Assembly: GCA_947487525.1 (NCBI GenBank)
Contig: CANKWR010000003.1
Coordinates: forward strand, 21,394-85,393
Origin: Bacteroidota bacterium
Lineage (GTDB): Bacteria > Bacteroidota > Bacteroidia > Chitinophagales > Chitinophagaceae
Reading direction: 5' to 3'
Length of the DNA: 64,000 nucleotides
In this document: piece by piece, positions 1-8,659 of the stretch
How the letters are laid out: every line of letters starts with the position of its first letter
How positions within the stretch are numbered: position 1 is the stretch's first letter
Position numbers and translations under genes: made by a program
The notes under the pieces: model-generated
Database searches by the model: none
What the model was told of the DNA's origin: nothing
Seen by the model: the letters and a program-made list of their open reading frames with translations, nothing else

Positions 1-80
1 TGACGCTAAAAGGCTTGCTTAGAATCCATTTGCAATTTCGCACCAAGGGGTGGGGATAAGGCTTTTATGACGCTAAGAAC
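1..80. other. left edge, no gene assignable
   Basis: The 80 bases left of the DUF6702 stop show no supportable reading frame. An imperfect direct repeat TGACGCTAA occurs at 1 and again at 68. Too short to interpret. Confidence 0.3.
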
Positions 81-569
81 TTAAAATGTAAAGGAAGTTT
101 TATTTTTCGGGCTAGCCAATTCAAAGCTTTTTCTTTGGCCATTTGTTTTGGCATGTATAATATTGATTTGCGAGGGGTCAATGCCGAATAATATTTCGCA
201 ATAAACATCCAGTTGCTTTAGTTGTTTAATATTGTTAATTTCAAAATAGCTCCAAGTACTTTCTTTTTGAATTTCAAAACCAATAAAATCCATTTTACTT
301 TTTATCCCATTCGGCGTAAGGGCCAATTTTTTTTGAAGGTATAATTGAATATATTGTTCGGCTTTTTGCTTTTGCTTCGGGTCGGCCAAATCAAGTTTAA
401 TATTGTATTCTTTTTCTATTCTGGTTTCCAAGTCAGCTGTAAATGTGCGCACACTTATTTCAAGGCTGGCTTCTTTTTCATTGTGGTTGATATCAATCAC
501 AGACACGTAAAAAGGGTGTAGTAAGGTAATGAGTAAGGATGCAATTGGTTTTATTCCTATCCAAGCCAT
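81..569 (-). CDS. DUF6702 family protein, probably exported
   Basis: A 162-residue protein with a short hydrophobic N-terminus (about residues 5-25) followed by 'HPFYVSVIDI', a pattern I associate with DUF6702, a Bacteroidota family of about 160 residues. Function is unknown. It is divergent from a HupE-like membrane protein and an M1 peptidase, a set I recall occurring together in Bacteroidota, so a shared envelope role is plausible but inferred. It starts at an ATG with no Shine-Dalgarno site. No catalytic motif is visible; the family call rests on recall of the N-terminal motif and length. Confidence 0.7.
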   Translation of the reverse strand: MAWIGIKPIASLLITLLHPFYVSVIDINHNEKEASLEISVRTFTADLETRIEKEYNIKLDLADPKQKQKAEQYIQLYLQKKLALTPNGIKSKMDFIGFEIQKESTWSYFEINNIKQLKQLDVYCEILFGIDPSQINIIHAKTNGQRKSFELASPKNKTSFTF

Positions 570-575
570 ATTGTT

Positions 576-583
576 TATATTTG
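576..583 (+). promoter_or_regulatory. Bacteroidota -7 promoter element upstream of the HupE-like gene
   Basis: TATATTTG matches TAnnTTTG exactly. It would place the transcription start near 587 and give about 43 nt of leader before the ATG at 630. No TTG lies at the ideal 19-21 bp spacing, so the -33 half is weak. Confidence 0.5.
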
Positions 584-629
584 TAAGTGTAAAGTTCCTA
601 ATTAATTACGGAGTCTAAAAATTTCATTT

Positions 630-1220
630 ATGGACGAATTGGGTATATACCTTCATTTAGGGTTTAAGCATATCTTAGATTGGGCTGCATGGGATCATAT
701 CCTTTTTGTATTGGTTTTGACCCTGCGCTACCAATGGACGGACTGGAAAAAGCTATTGATTTTGGTCACCGCCTTTACCATTGGTCATTCAGTTACTTTG
801 GCATTAAGCACCTTAAATTGGATTGACCTGCCATCGGATTGGATTGAAATACTAATTCCCGTAACCATCCTAATCACTGGAATTTCCAACTTTTGGGTGA
901 AATCCTTCCATTTTAAGTCAAAATACCCCCTAATTTACTTTTTAGCCCTGTTTTTTGGGTTGATTCATGGGTTAGGTTTCAGCAACTATCTTAAAAGTCT
1001 GCTAGGCCAAGCGGAATCGATACTTGGACCGCTCTTCACATTTAATATAGGTTTAGAGCTTGGACAGCTGCTGATAGTAGGTGGAATTTTAATTATTTCA
1101 TTTATATTCGTATCCCTATTGAAAGTAAAAAGAGAGCGGTATTTACAGATCGGATCTGTACTTTCCATTGCTTTTGCTTTAAATATGGTTTTGGAAAGAA
1201 TCTTACCGATTATTAAATAG
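630..1220 (+). CDS. HupE/UreJ-like membrane protein
   Basis: A 196-residue polytopic membrane protein with about six hydrophobic helices. Histidines sit at the helix ends expected for the HupE/UreJ family: 'HLGFKHILDWAAWDHILFV' near the N-terminus, 'GHSVTLALS' near residue 52 and 'LIHGLGFSNYL' near residue 112. Characterised family members are linked to nickel or cobalt handling, but Bacteroidota versions are uncharacterised and there is no hydrogenase or urease nearby. It ends 13 bp before the M1 peptidase gene, so the two are probably co-transcribed. A metal-permease role is an inference from the family. Confidence 0.75.
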   Translation: MDELGIYLHLGFKHILDWAAWDHILFVLVLTLRYQWTDWKKLLILVTAFTIGHSVTLALSTLNWIDLPSDWIEILIPVTILITGISNFWVKSFHFKSKYPLIYFLALFFGLIHGLGFSNYLKSLLGQAESILGPLFTFNIGLELGQLLIVGGILIISFIFVSLLKVKRERYLQIGSVLSIAFALNMVLERILPIIK

Positions 1221-1233
1221 AAAAAAATCACCA

Positions 1234-3609
1234 ATGAAGAAACTATTGTCTCTCAGTTTTCTTTTATTGAGCACTAGCTCAGTAATTGTTGCGCAAGACA
1301 TTCGCAACAACCCTACCTCAAACCATGGAAACAAGTTTGAACAATTGGGTACTATTTTGCCTACACCGAACGAATACCGAACGGCGAGTGGAGCACCTGG
1401 ACCAAAGTATTGGCAACAACGTGCTGACTATGATATTAAGGCAACCCTTGATGAAAAGAACTTATTATTAACGGGTGCTGAAACGGTTACTTATTTCAAT
1501 AACTCACCTGATGTATTGACTTATTTGTGGTTACAATTGGATGAGAATGAACATAGTTCAACCAAGAATGCCGGTTATCCTGAGGGTAGTTCATTGGGTA
1601 GAGGAATGAGCCCTGCAACCATTGATAAATTGGCAGAAGAAAAAACAGAGAATGGCTTAGGCGTGAATATCAAAAAAGTAACCGATGCCTTGGGCGCCAA
1701 TTTAAAATACACCGTGAATAAAACCATGATGCGTATTGAATTGCCGACTGCATTAAAGCCAGGTCAAAAATTTGCCTTCAAAATAAAATGGGATTATAAA
1801 ATTACCGACCGTATGACAATTGGTGGTCGTGGTGGTTATGAGTATTTCCCAGAAGACGGCAACTATTTATTTACCATGGCACAATGGTTCCCACGTTTAT
1901 GTGTGTACTCTGACTTTCAAGGATGGCAACACCATCAGTTCACAGGAAGAGGAGAGTTTGCCTTAGCTTTTGGAAATTACAAAGTGGCAATCACCGTTCC
2001 TGCTGACCACGTAGTTATGTCTACAGGAGAGTGTAAAAATTATCCAGCGGTATTGAGCCCTGCGCAGTTGGCAAGATGGAATAAAGCACAAACTTCTTAT
2101 ACTGAACCTATTGAAGTAGTTACTTTAGAGGAAGCTAAAAATGCAGAAAAAAATCCGGTAAAAACAACTAAAACTTGGATATTCGATGCTAAAAATGTCC
2201 GTGACTTTGCTTTTGGTAGTAGCCGTAAATTTATATGGGATGCCTTAGCAACCGATGTAGAAGGAAAGAAAGTAATGAGCATGAGTGCTTATGGTAAAGA
2301 AGCTTATGGCTTATACCGTAAGTTTTCTACAAAAGCAGTAGCGCATACTATAAAATCTTATTCTAAGTTTTCTATTCCTTATCCATACCCTGTAGCACAA
2401 AGTATTGAAGCAGCCAATGGGATGGAATATCCAATGATTTGCTTCAACTATGGCCGTACCGAAAAAGACGGTACTTATACAGAAGCAACTAAGAATGGCA
2501 TGTTGGGTGTGGTGATTCACGAAGTGGGTCACAATTTCTTCCCCATGATTGTAAACTCTGATGAGCGTCAATGGTCTTGGATGGACGAGGGATTAAATTC
2601 TTACGTACAATATTTAACACAAGAATTATACGATAATAAATTCCCATCAAGAGGGGGTCCAGCTTGGTCAATCGTAGATTACATGAAGTTACCAAAGGAT
2701 CAATTAGAGCCAATCATGACCAACAGTGAAAACATTATTGGTTTTGGACCTAATGCCTACACAAAGCCAGCAACTGGATTAAATATTTTACGTGAAACCA
2801 TTATGGGTCGTGAATTATTTGATTATTCATTTAAAGAATATGCAAGACGTTGGGCATTTAAACATCCAACACCAGCCGATTTGTTCAGAACAATTGAAGA
2901 TGCAAGTGCGGAGGATTTAGACTGGTTCTGGAGAGGATGGTTTTACAGCATTGATCCTTGTGACATTGCTATTGATACAGTTAAACATGCAGTGTACGAT
3001 GCAACTGCAGCTGCCCCAACGCCTAGAGGTGGTGGAATGCAAAGAAATTTGGACAAGCCTGCGGTGAATGCTTTTGAGGATATCTCCAAAATCAGAAATA
3101 GAGAGGACAAGTCTATCGTGTTCTTAACAGATGTAGATACTACTTTACGTGATTTTTATTGGAGATATGACAGAGGTATTGAGCCTTACGATTCAGAAAC
3201 AAAGCAACCAATGCCAAGCTTTGGCACACCTACTGTTTTAGGAGATGACGAAAAAGCAAAATATGCGAATGCTAATTTGTATGAAATCACTTTCTTAAAC
3301 AAAGGCGGATTGGTAATGCCAATTATTGTTGAATTTACTTTTGCAGATGGCACTAAGGAAACTAAGCGTATCCCTGCTCAAATTTGGAGAAAAAATGAAA
3401 ATAAAGTAACCAAAGTATTTTACACCAATAAAAAAGCAGTGTCTATTAAGTTAGATCCAATGCGTGAAACTGCTGACATTGATGAGACCAATAATAGCTG
3501 GCCTAATTTCACGGAGCCTAGTAAATTCACTTTGTTCAAAACGAAATCAGTTGGTCGTGGTCAATCTTTTGGATTGTCCCCAATGCAAGCTGCAGCAAAC
3601 AAGAAGTAA
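1234..3609 (+). CDS. secreted M1 family zinc metallopeptidase
   Basis: A 791-residue aminopeptidase-type protein with a signal peptide ending 'SVIVAQ'. The gluzincin zinc site HEVGH begins at residue 429, with Glu430 catalytic, and the third ligand is Glu452 in 'WMDEGLN', the normal M1 spacing. The substrate-recognition motif reads 'NGMEYP' rather than the classical GAMEN, as in many Bacteroidota M1 paralogues. It probably cleaves peptides in the periplasm. It follows the HupE-like gene by 13 bp and ends at a strong bidirectional terminator. Substrate specificity cannot be read from the sequence. Confidence 0.9.
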   Translation: MKKLLSLSFLLLSTSSVIVAQDIRNNPTSNHGNKFEQLGTILPTPNEYRTASGAPGPKYWQQRADYDIKATLDEKNLLLTGAETVTYFNNSPDVLTYLWLQLDENEHSSTKNAGYPEGSSLGRGMSPATIDKLAEEKTENGLGVNIKKVTDALGANLKYTVNKTMMRIELPTALKPGQKFAFKIKWDYKITDRMTIGGRGGYEYFPEDGNYLFTMAQWFPRLCVYSDFQGWQHHQFTGRGEFALAFGNYKVAITVPADHVVMSTGECKNYPAVLSPAQLARWNKAQTSYTEPIEVVTLEEAKNAEKNPVKTTKTWIFDAKNVRDFAFGSSRKFIWDALATDVEGKKVMSMSAYGKEAYGLYRKFSTKAVAHTIKSYSKFSIPYPYPVAQSIEAANGMEYPMICFNYGRTEKDGTYTEATKNGMLGVVIHEVGHNFFPMIVNSDERQWSWMDEGLNSYVQYLTQELYDNKFPSRGGPAWSIVDYMKLPKDQLEPIMTNSENIIGFGPNAYTKPATGLNILRETIMGRELFDYSFKEYARRWAFKHPTPADLFRTIEDASAEDLDWFWRGWFYSIDPCDIAIDTVKHAVYDATAAAPTPRGGGMQRNLDKPAVNAFEDISKIRNREDKSIVFLTDVDTTLRDFYWRYDRGIEPYDSETKQPMPSFGTPTVLGDDEKAKYANANLYEITFLNKGGLVMPIIVEFTFADGTKETKRIPAQIWRKNENKVTKVFYTNKKAVSIKLDPMRETADIDETNNSWPNFTEPSKFTLFKTKSVGRGQSFGLSPMQAAANKK

Positions 3610-3629
3610 TAGTAAGTACTGGATATAAT

Positions 3630-3661
3630 AAAAAAGCCCCTGAATTTTCAGGGGCTTTTTT
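3630..3661. terminator. bidirectional rho-independent terminator
   Basis: AAAAAGCCCCTGAA pairs perfectly with TTCAGGGGCTTTTT. The A-tract on one side and T-tract on the other let it serve both the M1 peptidase gene (+) and the convergent rluD-type gene (-). Confidence 0.9.
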
Positions 3662-3701
3662 ATTGCGCTTATGTATGCATGCTAAATTCTTTTCACATCC
3701 G

Positions 3702-4790
3702 TTATTTCTTTTTCTTCTCCTCAGCTACTTTTGCATCTTCTTCCAATTTATGTGCAGCCGATTTATAGTTTTTCCATTTCGTAATGGCCGCTTGAATATC
3801 GCTTGGTAATTCACTTTCAAAACGCATTAGCTTTTCGGTGGTTGGATGCACAAAACCAAGGGTGGCTGCATGTAAGGCACATCTTGGACAGGCTTCAAAA
3901 CAATTGTCTACGAATTGTTTGTACTTCGTATAGATAGTGCCTTTTAAAATGCGATCGCCTCCATATTCATTGTCATTAAATAAAGTGTGTCCAATATGTT
4001 TCATGTGCACACGTATTTGATGCGTACGTCCCGTTTCTAAGATACAAGATACCAGGGTCGTGTAATTGTATCTTTCAATTACTTTATAATGGGTAATGGC
4101 ATGTTTGCCTACTTCACCCTCAGGATAAGCGTCAAACATTTTTCTAAATGTTTTGTGTCGTGCAATATGCGCATTTACTGTGCCTTCGTCTTGTTCCATA
4201 TCTCCCCAAACGAGTGCTACATATTTTCTTTCTACCGTATGGTTGAAAAATTGTTTCGCTAAATGACTTGCCGCTTCGGCTGTTTTTGCCAATACAATTA
4301 ATCCAGTTGTGTTTTTATCAATTCGATGTACCAATCCAAAACGCGGTAAAACCTCTTCATTTAAATTGGGATTTTGAGAAAGTAAATGATGCGCAACCCC
4401 ATTTAACAAAGTGCCGGTATAATTTCCAATACCAGGATGCACTACCATATTAGCGGGTTTATTAATAACCATTACCGCCTCATCCTCATACACGATATCC
4501 AAATTCATTTGCTCTGGCTTCAATTCCGTATATTCTGGATTCACATAACTCATATAAGTAACCTCGTCTCCTGGGCGCGTTCGATAATTGCTTTTTACTA
4601 CTTTTCCATTCACGGTTAAAAAGCCGCCTTCGATGCCGTTTTGTAATTTACTTCGCGTCATGCCTTCAATACGCATTTGTACCCATTTGTCAATACGCAT
4701 CGGCTCCTGCCCTTTATCTACCATAAAAGTCAGTTTCTCGTAAACTTCCTCGTTATTTTCATCTTGTATTAAATCCTGTTCAGTTGACAT
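3702..4790 (-). CDS. rluD: RluA/RluD family 23S rRNA pseudouridine synthase
   Basis: A 362-residue protein with an S4 RNA-binding domain (about residues 30-90, 'MRIDKWVQMRIEGMTRSKL') followed by the RluA catalytic domain. The motif 'GLVHRIDKNTTGL' contains the catalytic aspartate, Asp158. The C-terminal tail is lysine-rich. It isomerises uridines to pseudouridine; S4 plus RluA points to an RluD-type enzyme acting on large-subunit rRNA, but the exact site is inferred. Its -7 element lies only 4 nt from the ATG, suggesting a leaderless mRNA. It is divergent from lipB. Confidence 0.88.
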   Translation of the reverse strand: MSTEQDLIQDENNEEVYEKLTFMVDKGQEPMRIDKWVQMRIEGMTRSKLQNGIEGGFLTVNGKVVKSNYRTRPGDEVTYMSYVNPEYTELKPEQMNLDIVYEDEAVMVINKPANMVVHPGIGNYTGTLLNGVAHHLLSQNPNLNEEVLPRFGLVHRIDKNTTGLIVLAKTAEAASHLAKQFFNHTVERKYVALVWGDMEQDEGTVNAHIARHKTFRKMFDAYPEGEVGKHAITHYKVIERYNYTTLVSCILETGRTHQIRVHMKHIGHTLFNDNEYGGDRILKGTIYTKYKQFVDNCFEACPRCALHAATLGFVHPTTEKLMRFESELPSDIQAAITKWKNYKSAAHKLEEDAKVAEEKKKK

Positions 4791-4794
4791 GTTG

Positions 4795-4802
4795 CAAAAG
4801 TA
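4795..4802 (-). promoter_or_regulatory. -7 element of rluD, apparently leaderless
   Basis: On the minus strand this reads TACTTTTG, a full TAnnTTTG match, followed by CAAC and then the ATG. With the start expected about 4 nt after the G, transcription would begin at or next to the start codon. Confidence 0.55.
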
Positions 4803-4822
4803 GGATATTGCAGCTTAGTTTG

Positions 4823-4830
4823 TAACTTTG
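4823..4830 (+). promoter_or_regulatory. -7 element of lipB, apparently leaderless
   Basis: TAACTTTG matches TAnnTTTG and is followed by only four bases (TTCC) before the lipB ATG. It mirrors the rluD element 20 bp away, so this small divergent region may drive two leaderless transcripts. Confidence 0.55.
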
Positions 4831-4834
4831 TTCC

Positions 4835-5542
4835 ATGCGTCAACAAGTATATTTTGAAGATTTAGGGGTTAAATCCTATCAACCTACATGGGATTACCAG
4901 GAGGCGCTATTGGCTGCGAATACGCAAATCAAATCCAAAGCAAGGGAAAAGGAGGAAGATGTGCGCCAAACAGCCACTGAACATCGATTGTTGTTTGTGG
5001 AGCATCCAGCCGTATTTACTTTGGGAAAAAATGGCAAAAGGGAGCATGTTTTGGTTTCGGAGGAACATTTAAATAAGCTGGGGATTGAGTTTTTTCATAT
5101 CAATAGAGGAGGCGATATTACCTATCATGGACCTCAACAAATTGTGGGCTATCCCATTTTAGACTTGGACAAATTTAAAACCGATTTAGGCTGGTATTTA
5201 AGAAGTTTGGAGCAAGTCATTATTGACACGATTGCAGAATATGGGTTGGTTGGACAAAGAAGTGCTGGAGAAACGGGCGTTTGGTTACAACCCGATGATC
5301 CATTTATGGCGCGTAAAATTTGTGCCATGGGCATTAAATGCAGTAGATGGGTTACCATGCATGGCTTTGCATTAAATGTAAATCCAGACCTCTCTCATTT
5401 TGAATACATTGTTCCCTGTGGAATACAAGGGAAAACGGTTACGTCCTTAGAAAAAGAATTAGGGTACAAAGTGAATTATGCGGAAGTGAAAGAGAAAATC
5501 AAAAAACATTTTCAGCGCATTTTTGAAGTCGATTTTATCTAA
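4835..5542 (+). CDS. lipB: lipoyl(octanoyl) transferase LipB
   Basis: A 235-residue octanoyl-ACP:protein octanoyltransferase. Visible family motifs are 'GGDITYHGPQQ' (about residue 92), 'RSAGETGVW', 'KICAMGIK' with the conserved lysine Lys161, and 'PCGI' with the catalytic cysteine Cys195. It moves the octanoyl group from acyl carrier protein onto lipoyl domains, the first step of protein lipoylation. The lpdA gene at the far right of the window belongs to enzyme complexes that depend on it, but the two are not linked. Length is normal for the family. Confidence 0.95.
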   Translation: MRQQVYFEDLGVKSYQPTWDYQEALLAANTQIKSKAREKEEDVRQTATEHRLLFVEHPAVFTLGKNGKREHVLVSEEHLNKLGIEFFHINRGGDITYHGPQQIVGYPILDLDKFKTDLGWYLRSLEQVIIDTIAEYGLVGQRSAGETGVWLQPDDPFMARKICAMGIKCSRWVTMHGFALNVNPDLSHFEYIVPCGIQGKTVTSLEKELGYKVNYAEVKEKIKKHFQRIFEVDFI

Positions 5543-5586
5543 GGATACAATCGGGTACGCAAATGATTTTTCAAAAATGAATCTTT

Positions 5587-6492
5587 TTAATCAAATGCGA
5601 GTACTCCTTTTTCAAGGGATCTATTTCCTTGTAAACCTCCGCTATGAATAATTAATACTTTACTATTCGGATTAAAATAATTAGCATGCATTAATTGTTC
5701 CACAGCGTAAAATACTTTTCCAGTGTAAACAATGTCAGTAGGGATGGAAGCATGCTCCCACAAGCGGTTCATAAATTCAATTTGCTCGGGCGTTGTTTTT
5801 GCATATCCCCCTTGATGAAATTGATGCAACAAAATAAAGTTTGCATTTTTATCGTCCAACAATTCAGTAATTTCTGTGTGGATCGTGCCTTCGTTTTTTA
5901 AAACAGGGATACCAATTATTTTCTGGTGCTTAGCTACTGCATTGATGATTCCTGCAATCATAGTACCTGTGCCCACTGCACAAATAATATAATCGTATTG
6001 ATGTAATTTGTTTTTTTGATTTATTTCCCAATCGGTAATCATAGTAGAAGCGCCATTAGCACCTAATGGTGAATAGGCGCCCTCGTTAATATAGTATGTT
6101 TTATGATAGACATTTCCGATCATAGGCATAAGTGCATCTTTCTTTTCGTGAAAATGGGTTCTCCCTAAATAAATAATTTCCATACCATAGGCTTTGGCTT
6201 CTTGAATAGTTGGCGTGACAGGTTCGCTTTCATTGCTTCTTACATAACCAATACTTTTAAAACCGTTGAGTTGTGCAGTATATGCAAGGGCAACGAGGTG
6301 ATTAGAATAAGGACCACCAAAACTTGCTATGGTAGTTGCCTGGCTTTTTATCGCTCCTTGTATATAATAGCGCAACTTATACCACTTATTGCCACTTACA
6401 ATTGGATGAATTTGGTCCAGCCTTAAAGTATCAAAGGAAACTTGATTATCGCTTAAATAGGGGATAGGCTCAATGCTTGGACTTGGGTTCAA
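5587..6492 (-). CDS. PLP-dependent D-cysteine desulfhydrase / ACC deaminase family protein
   Basis: A 301-residue fold-type II PLP enzyme. 'SGNKWYKLRY' (about residue 34) carries the PLP lysine, 'FGGPYSNHL' follows at about residue 59, and 'CAVGTGTMIAG' is the phosphate-binding glycine loop. This matches 1-aminocyclopropane-1-carboxylate deaminase/D-cysteine desulfhydrase homologues; which D-amino acid or ACC is the substrate cannot be told. The first in-frame start is TTG rather than ATG. It is convergent with lipB and divergent from the nucleotidyltransferase. Confidence 0.85.
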   Translation of the reverse strand: MNPSPSIEPIPYLSDNQVSFDTLRLDQIHPIVSGNKWYKLRYYIQGAIKSQATTIASFGGPYSNHLVALAYTAQLNGFKSIGYVRSNESEPVTPTIQEAKAYGMEIIYLGRTHFHEKKDALMPMIGNVYHKTYYINEGAYSPLGANGASTMITDWEINQKNKLHQYDYIICAVGTGTMIAGIINAVAKHQKIIGIPVLKNEGTIHTEITELLDDKNANFILLHQFHQGGYAKTTPEQIEFMNRLWEHASIPTDIVYTGKVFYAVEQLMHANYFNPNSKVLIIHSGGLQGNRSLEKGVLAFD

Positions 6493-6518
6493 TCTGTTTA
6501 TTTTTAATGAAAATCAGC

Positions 6519-6526
6519 TATTTTTG
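6519..6526 (+). promoter_or_regulatory. -7 promoter element of the nucleotidyltransferase gene
   Basis: TATTTTTG matches TAnnTTTG and lies 29 bp before the ATG at 6556. No clear -33 TTG at canonical spacing. Confidence 0.5.
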
Positions 6527-6555
6527 TAACCAGTATTTTACAATAAGTAAAAGTA

Positions 6556-7458
6556 ATGAGTGCACCTACATTAGTGATTTTAGCAGCGGGCATGGCAAGT
6601 AGATATGGTAGTCAAAAGCAAACGGAAGGGTTTGGTCCCAATGGGGAAACCATTATGGACTATTCAATTTATGATGCGATAAGAGCTGGATTTGGCAAAG
6701 TGGTTTTCATTATTAGAGAAGACTTTAGCGAAGCTTTTAAGGCAAGTTTTGAGCCAAAACTAAAAGGCAAAGTAGCCACCAAATATGTTTTTCAAGCCTT
6801 GGATAAGTTTACGGAGGGGAAACAAATCAACCCCGATCGAATAAAGCCTTGGGGGACTGCCCATGCTGTATTGTGCACAAAAGGTATCGTGAATGAACCC
6901 TTTGCCGTAATTAATGCGGACGATTACTATGGAGCTGAGGCATTTGTGCAGGCGTATCAATTTTTAACGAAGGAATGCAATGACCAAACCTATTGTATTT
7001 TAGGGTATGAGCTATCAAATACCTTAAGTGAAAATGGAACCGTGAGTAGAGGTGTGTGTAGTGTAGATGAAAACAATACTTTGACAAAAATTGTTGAGCG
7101 CACAAAAATTTATAGAAAAGAAGGGGGTATCGTATTTGAAGAAGAGGGTATTGAAAGCCCATTGAAGGAAGACACTAGAGTGAGTATGAATTTCATGTGC
7201 TTTGCGCCTAATTTTATTGATTTTTGTGAGCAAGAGTTTGATCTTTTTTTAGAAAAACAAGGGCAAGCATTAAAATCAGAATTTTACATTCCTTATGTTG
7301 CCGGTCAATTTTCTAATTTAGGATTAGGGGTTGTTAAAGTAATTGCTACCAATGCAAAATGGTTTGGGGTTACGTATAAAGAGGACGCTCCAATGGTAAA
7401 GGCCAATATTAATGCACTTGTTGCTGGCCATATTTATCCTGCCAACTTATGGAGTTAA
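6556..7458 (+). CDS. NDP-sugar pyrophosphorylase-like nucleotidyltransferase
   Basis: A 300-residue protein beginning with a nucleotide-binding loop 'VILAAGMASRYGSQKQ', the GXGXR-like signature of sugar-phosphate nucleotidyltransferases. 'AVINADDYYG' (about residue 118) supplies a metal-binding aspartate. The family transfers NMP to sugar phosphates to make activated sugars. The sugar and nucleotide are unknown, and no glycan cluster surrounds it, so it could also be a phosphocholine cytidylyltransferase-like member. It is a single-gene transcript with its own promoter and a strong terminator just downstream. Confidence 0.82.
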   Translation: MSAPTLVILAAGMASRYGSQKQTEGFGPNGETIMDYSIYDAIRAGFGKVVFIIREDFSEAFKASFEPKLKGKVATKYVFQALDKFTEGKQINPDRIKPWGTAHAVLCTKGIVNEPFAVINADDYYGAEAFVQAYQFLTKECNDQTYCILGYELSNTLSENGTVSRGVCSVDENNTLTKIVERTKIYRKEGGIVFEEEGIESPLKEDTRVSMNFMCFAPNFIDFCEQEFDLFLEKQGQALKSEFYIPYVAGQFSNLGLGVVKVIATNAKWFGVTYKEDAPMVKANINALVAGHIYPANLWS

Positions 7459-7495
7459 CGCGATTGAGTTTACAATAAACATAAAAAATAAACAT

Positions 7496-7531
7496 AAAAA
7501 AAAGAGTCAACGATTGTTGACTCTTTTTTTT
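7496..7531. terminator. bidirectional rho-independent terminator
   Basis: GAGTCAAC-GATT-GTTGACTC is a perfect 8-bp stem flanked by A8 and T8. It serves the nucleotidyltransferase (+) and the convergent protease gene (-). Confidence 0.92.
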
Positions 7532-7546
7532 ATGTGGGGGTTCTTA

Positions 7547-8650
7547 TTAATTAAAAGAACGAATATTGTAAATATAATTTTTCAAATTGCTTATCTGCTT
7601 CTTTCTGTCACCAGATCCAGTTGATTTCTTTGTAAATTTTATGGAATTCTCTTTGGAAGCAGCTTCAATGACATCAAATATTTTTGATGATTTAATTGCG
7701 AAAGCAACACCCTCTGCTTGTTTTTGACGTGTATTGATAATGCCAATAAGTTCCGCATTGTCATTGAAAACAGGCGCTCCAGAATAGCCAGGATTAGCAC
7801 TAATTTGAATTTGGAATGCATTGCTATCTCCTTCAAAACCAGATTGCGCACTTAGGTATCCTTTACCATATACAATATCATTGTCGCTTCTTGGATAGCC
7901 TAGTGTGTATATTTCTTCTCCTAATTCAGTTTTCTTATTTCTAATTGAATATGGAATTGATTTTGGTTGTATAAAATCGGAGTCTTCTATTTTTAACAAT
8001 GCCAAGTCACTTGCTTTATCGGTATAAATGATGGTAGCATTCAATTCCTGACCAGTACTACTTATTACGATAGCGTCATCCCCTTTTAAAACGTGTGCAT
8101 TGGTGATGATATAGCCTTTTATATCAATTAAAAATCCGGATCCTCCACTAATTAATTTCGCATTTTCTGGAAGCTTGGTTTTCACTTCATTTAATAAGTG
8201 TCCTTGTACTTTTTGATTATTCTTGATAATCTCAATTGCTTTACTAAGCTGTAATACTTGAGAGCCATTTAAACTTGGTGAAAAATACATCATCATCACC
8301 GTGGTCATCCCAGCGATAAATCCACCAACCGAAGCAGCAATGGCGGTTACTTTTTTGTATTTGCTCCAAAGCTGAATAACCTTGTATTTTGTAGAAGATT
8401 CGTTGATTGGTGCCCAGGTTCCAGCTTCAAATAAAGTATTGAAAGTGATTTCAGATAATTTGGAGAAGTTTTTACGCTTTGCAAAGTTTTCCATTTCATG
8501 TAAAAACATGCTATGCTCAACCACCATTTGGTCGATATCTGGGGTACTCTTACGAATGGACTCAAATTGAGCAGCCTCTGTAGCGGACATTTTGCCTGCT
8601 AAGTACTTTTCAATCGCTTCTAATAATTGTATATCGTCCATTGTTGTCAT
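7547..8650 (-). CDS. membrane-anchored trypsin-like (S1C/HtrA-type) serine protease with anti-sigma-like N-terminus
   Basis: A 367-residue protein in three parts. Residues 1-95 are cytoplasmic and resemble the helical N-terminus of anti-sigma factors (short acidic helices, 'YLAGKMSATEAAQFE'). A single membrane helix spans about 101-123. A trypsin-like domain follows, with the triad His186 ('ITNAHV'), Asp215 ('DKASDLALLK') and Ser290 ('NPGYSGAP'). No PDZ domain is visible, unlike DegP. The gene starts 9 bp after the ECF sigma gene, so the pair is an operon. I infer that the N-terminus may hold the sigma factor while the outside protease domain senses or processes stress signals. The anti-sigma reading is by pattern only. 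Confidence 0.8.
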   Translation of the reverse strand: MTTMDDIQLLEAIEKYLAGKMSATEAAQFESIRKSTPDIDQMVVEHSMFLHEMENFAKRKNFSKLSEITFNTLFEAGTWAPINESSTKYKVIQLWSKYKKVTAIAASVGGFIAGMTTVMMMYFSPSLNGSQVLQLSKAIEIIKNNQKVQGHLLNEVKTKLPENAKLISGGSGFLIDIKGYIITNAHVLKGDDAIVISSTGQELNATIIYTDKASDLALLKIEDSDFIQPKSIPYSIRNKKTELGEEIYTLGYPRSDNDIVYGKGYLSAQSGFEGDSNAFQIQISANPGYSGAPVFNDNAELIGIINTRQKQAEGVAFAIKSSKIFDVIEAASKENSIKFTKKSTGSGDRKKQISNLKNYIYNIRSFN

Positions 8651-8659
8651 TCTATTATT

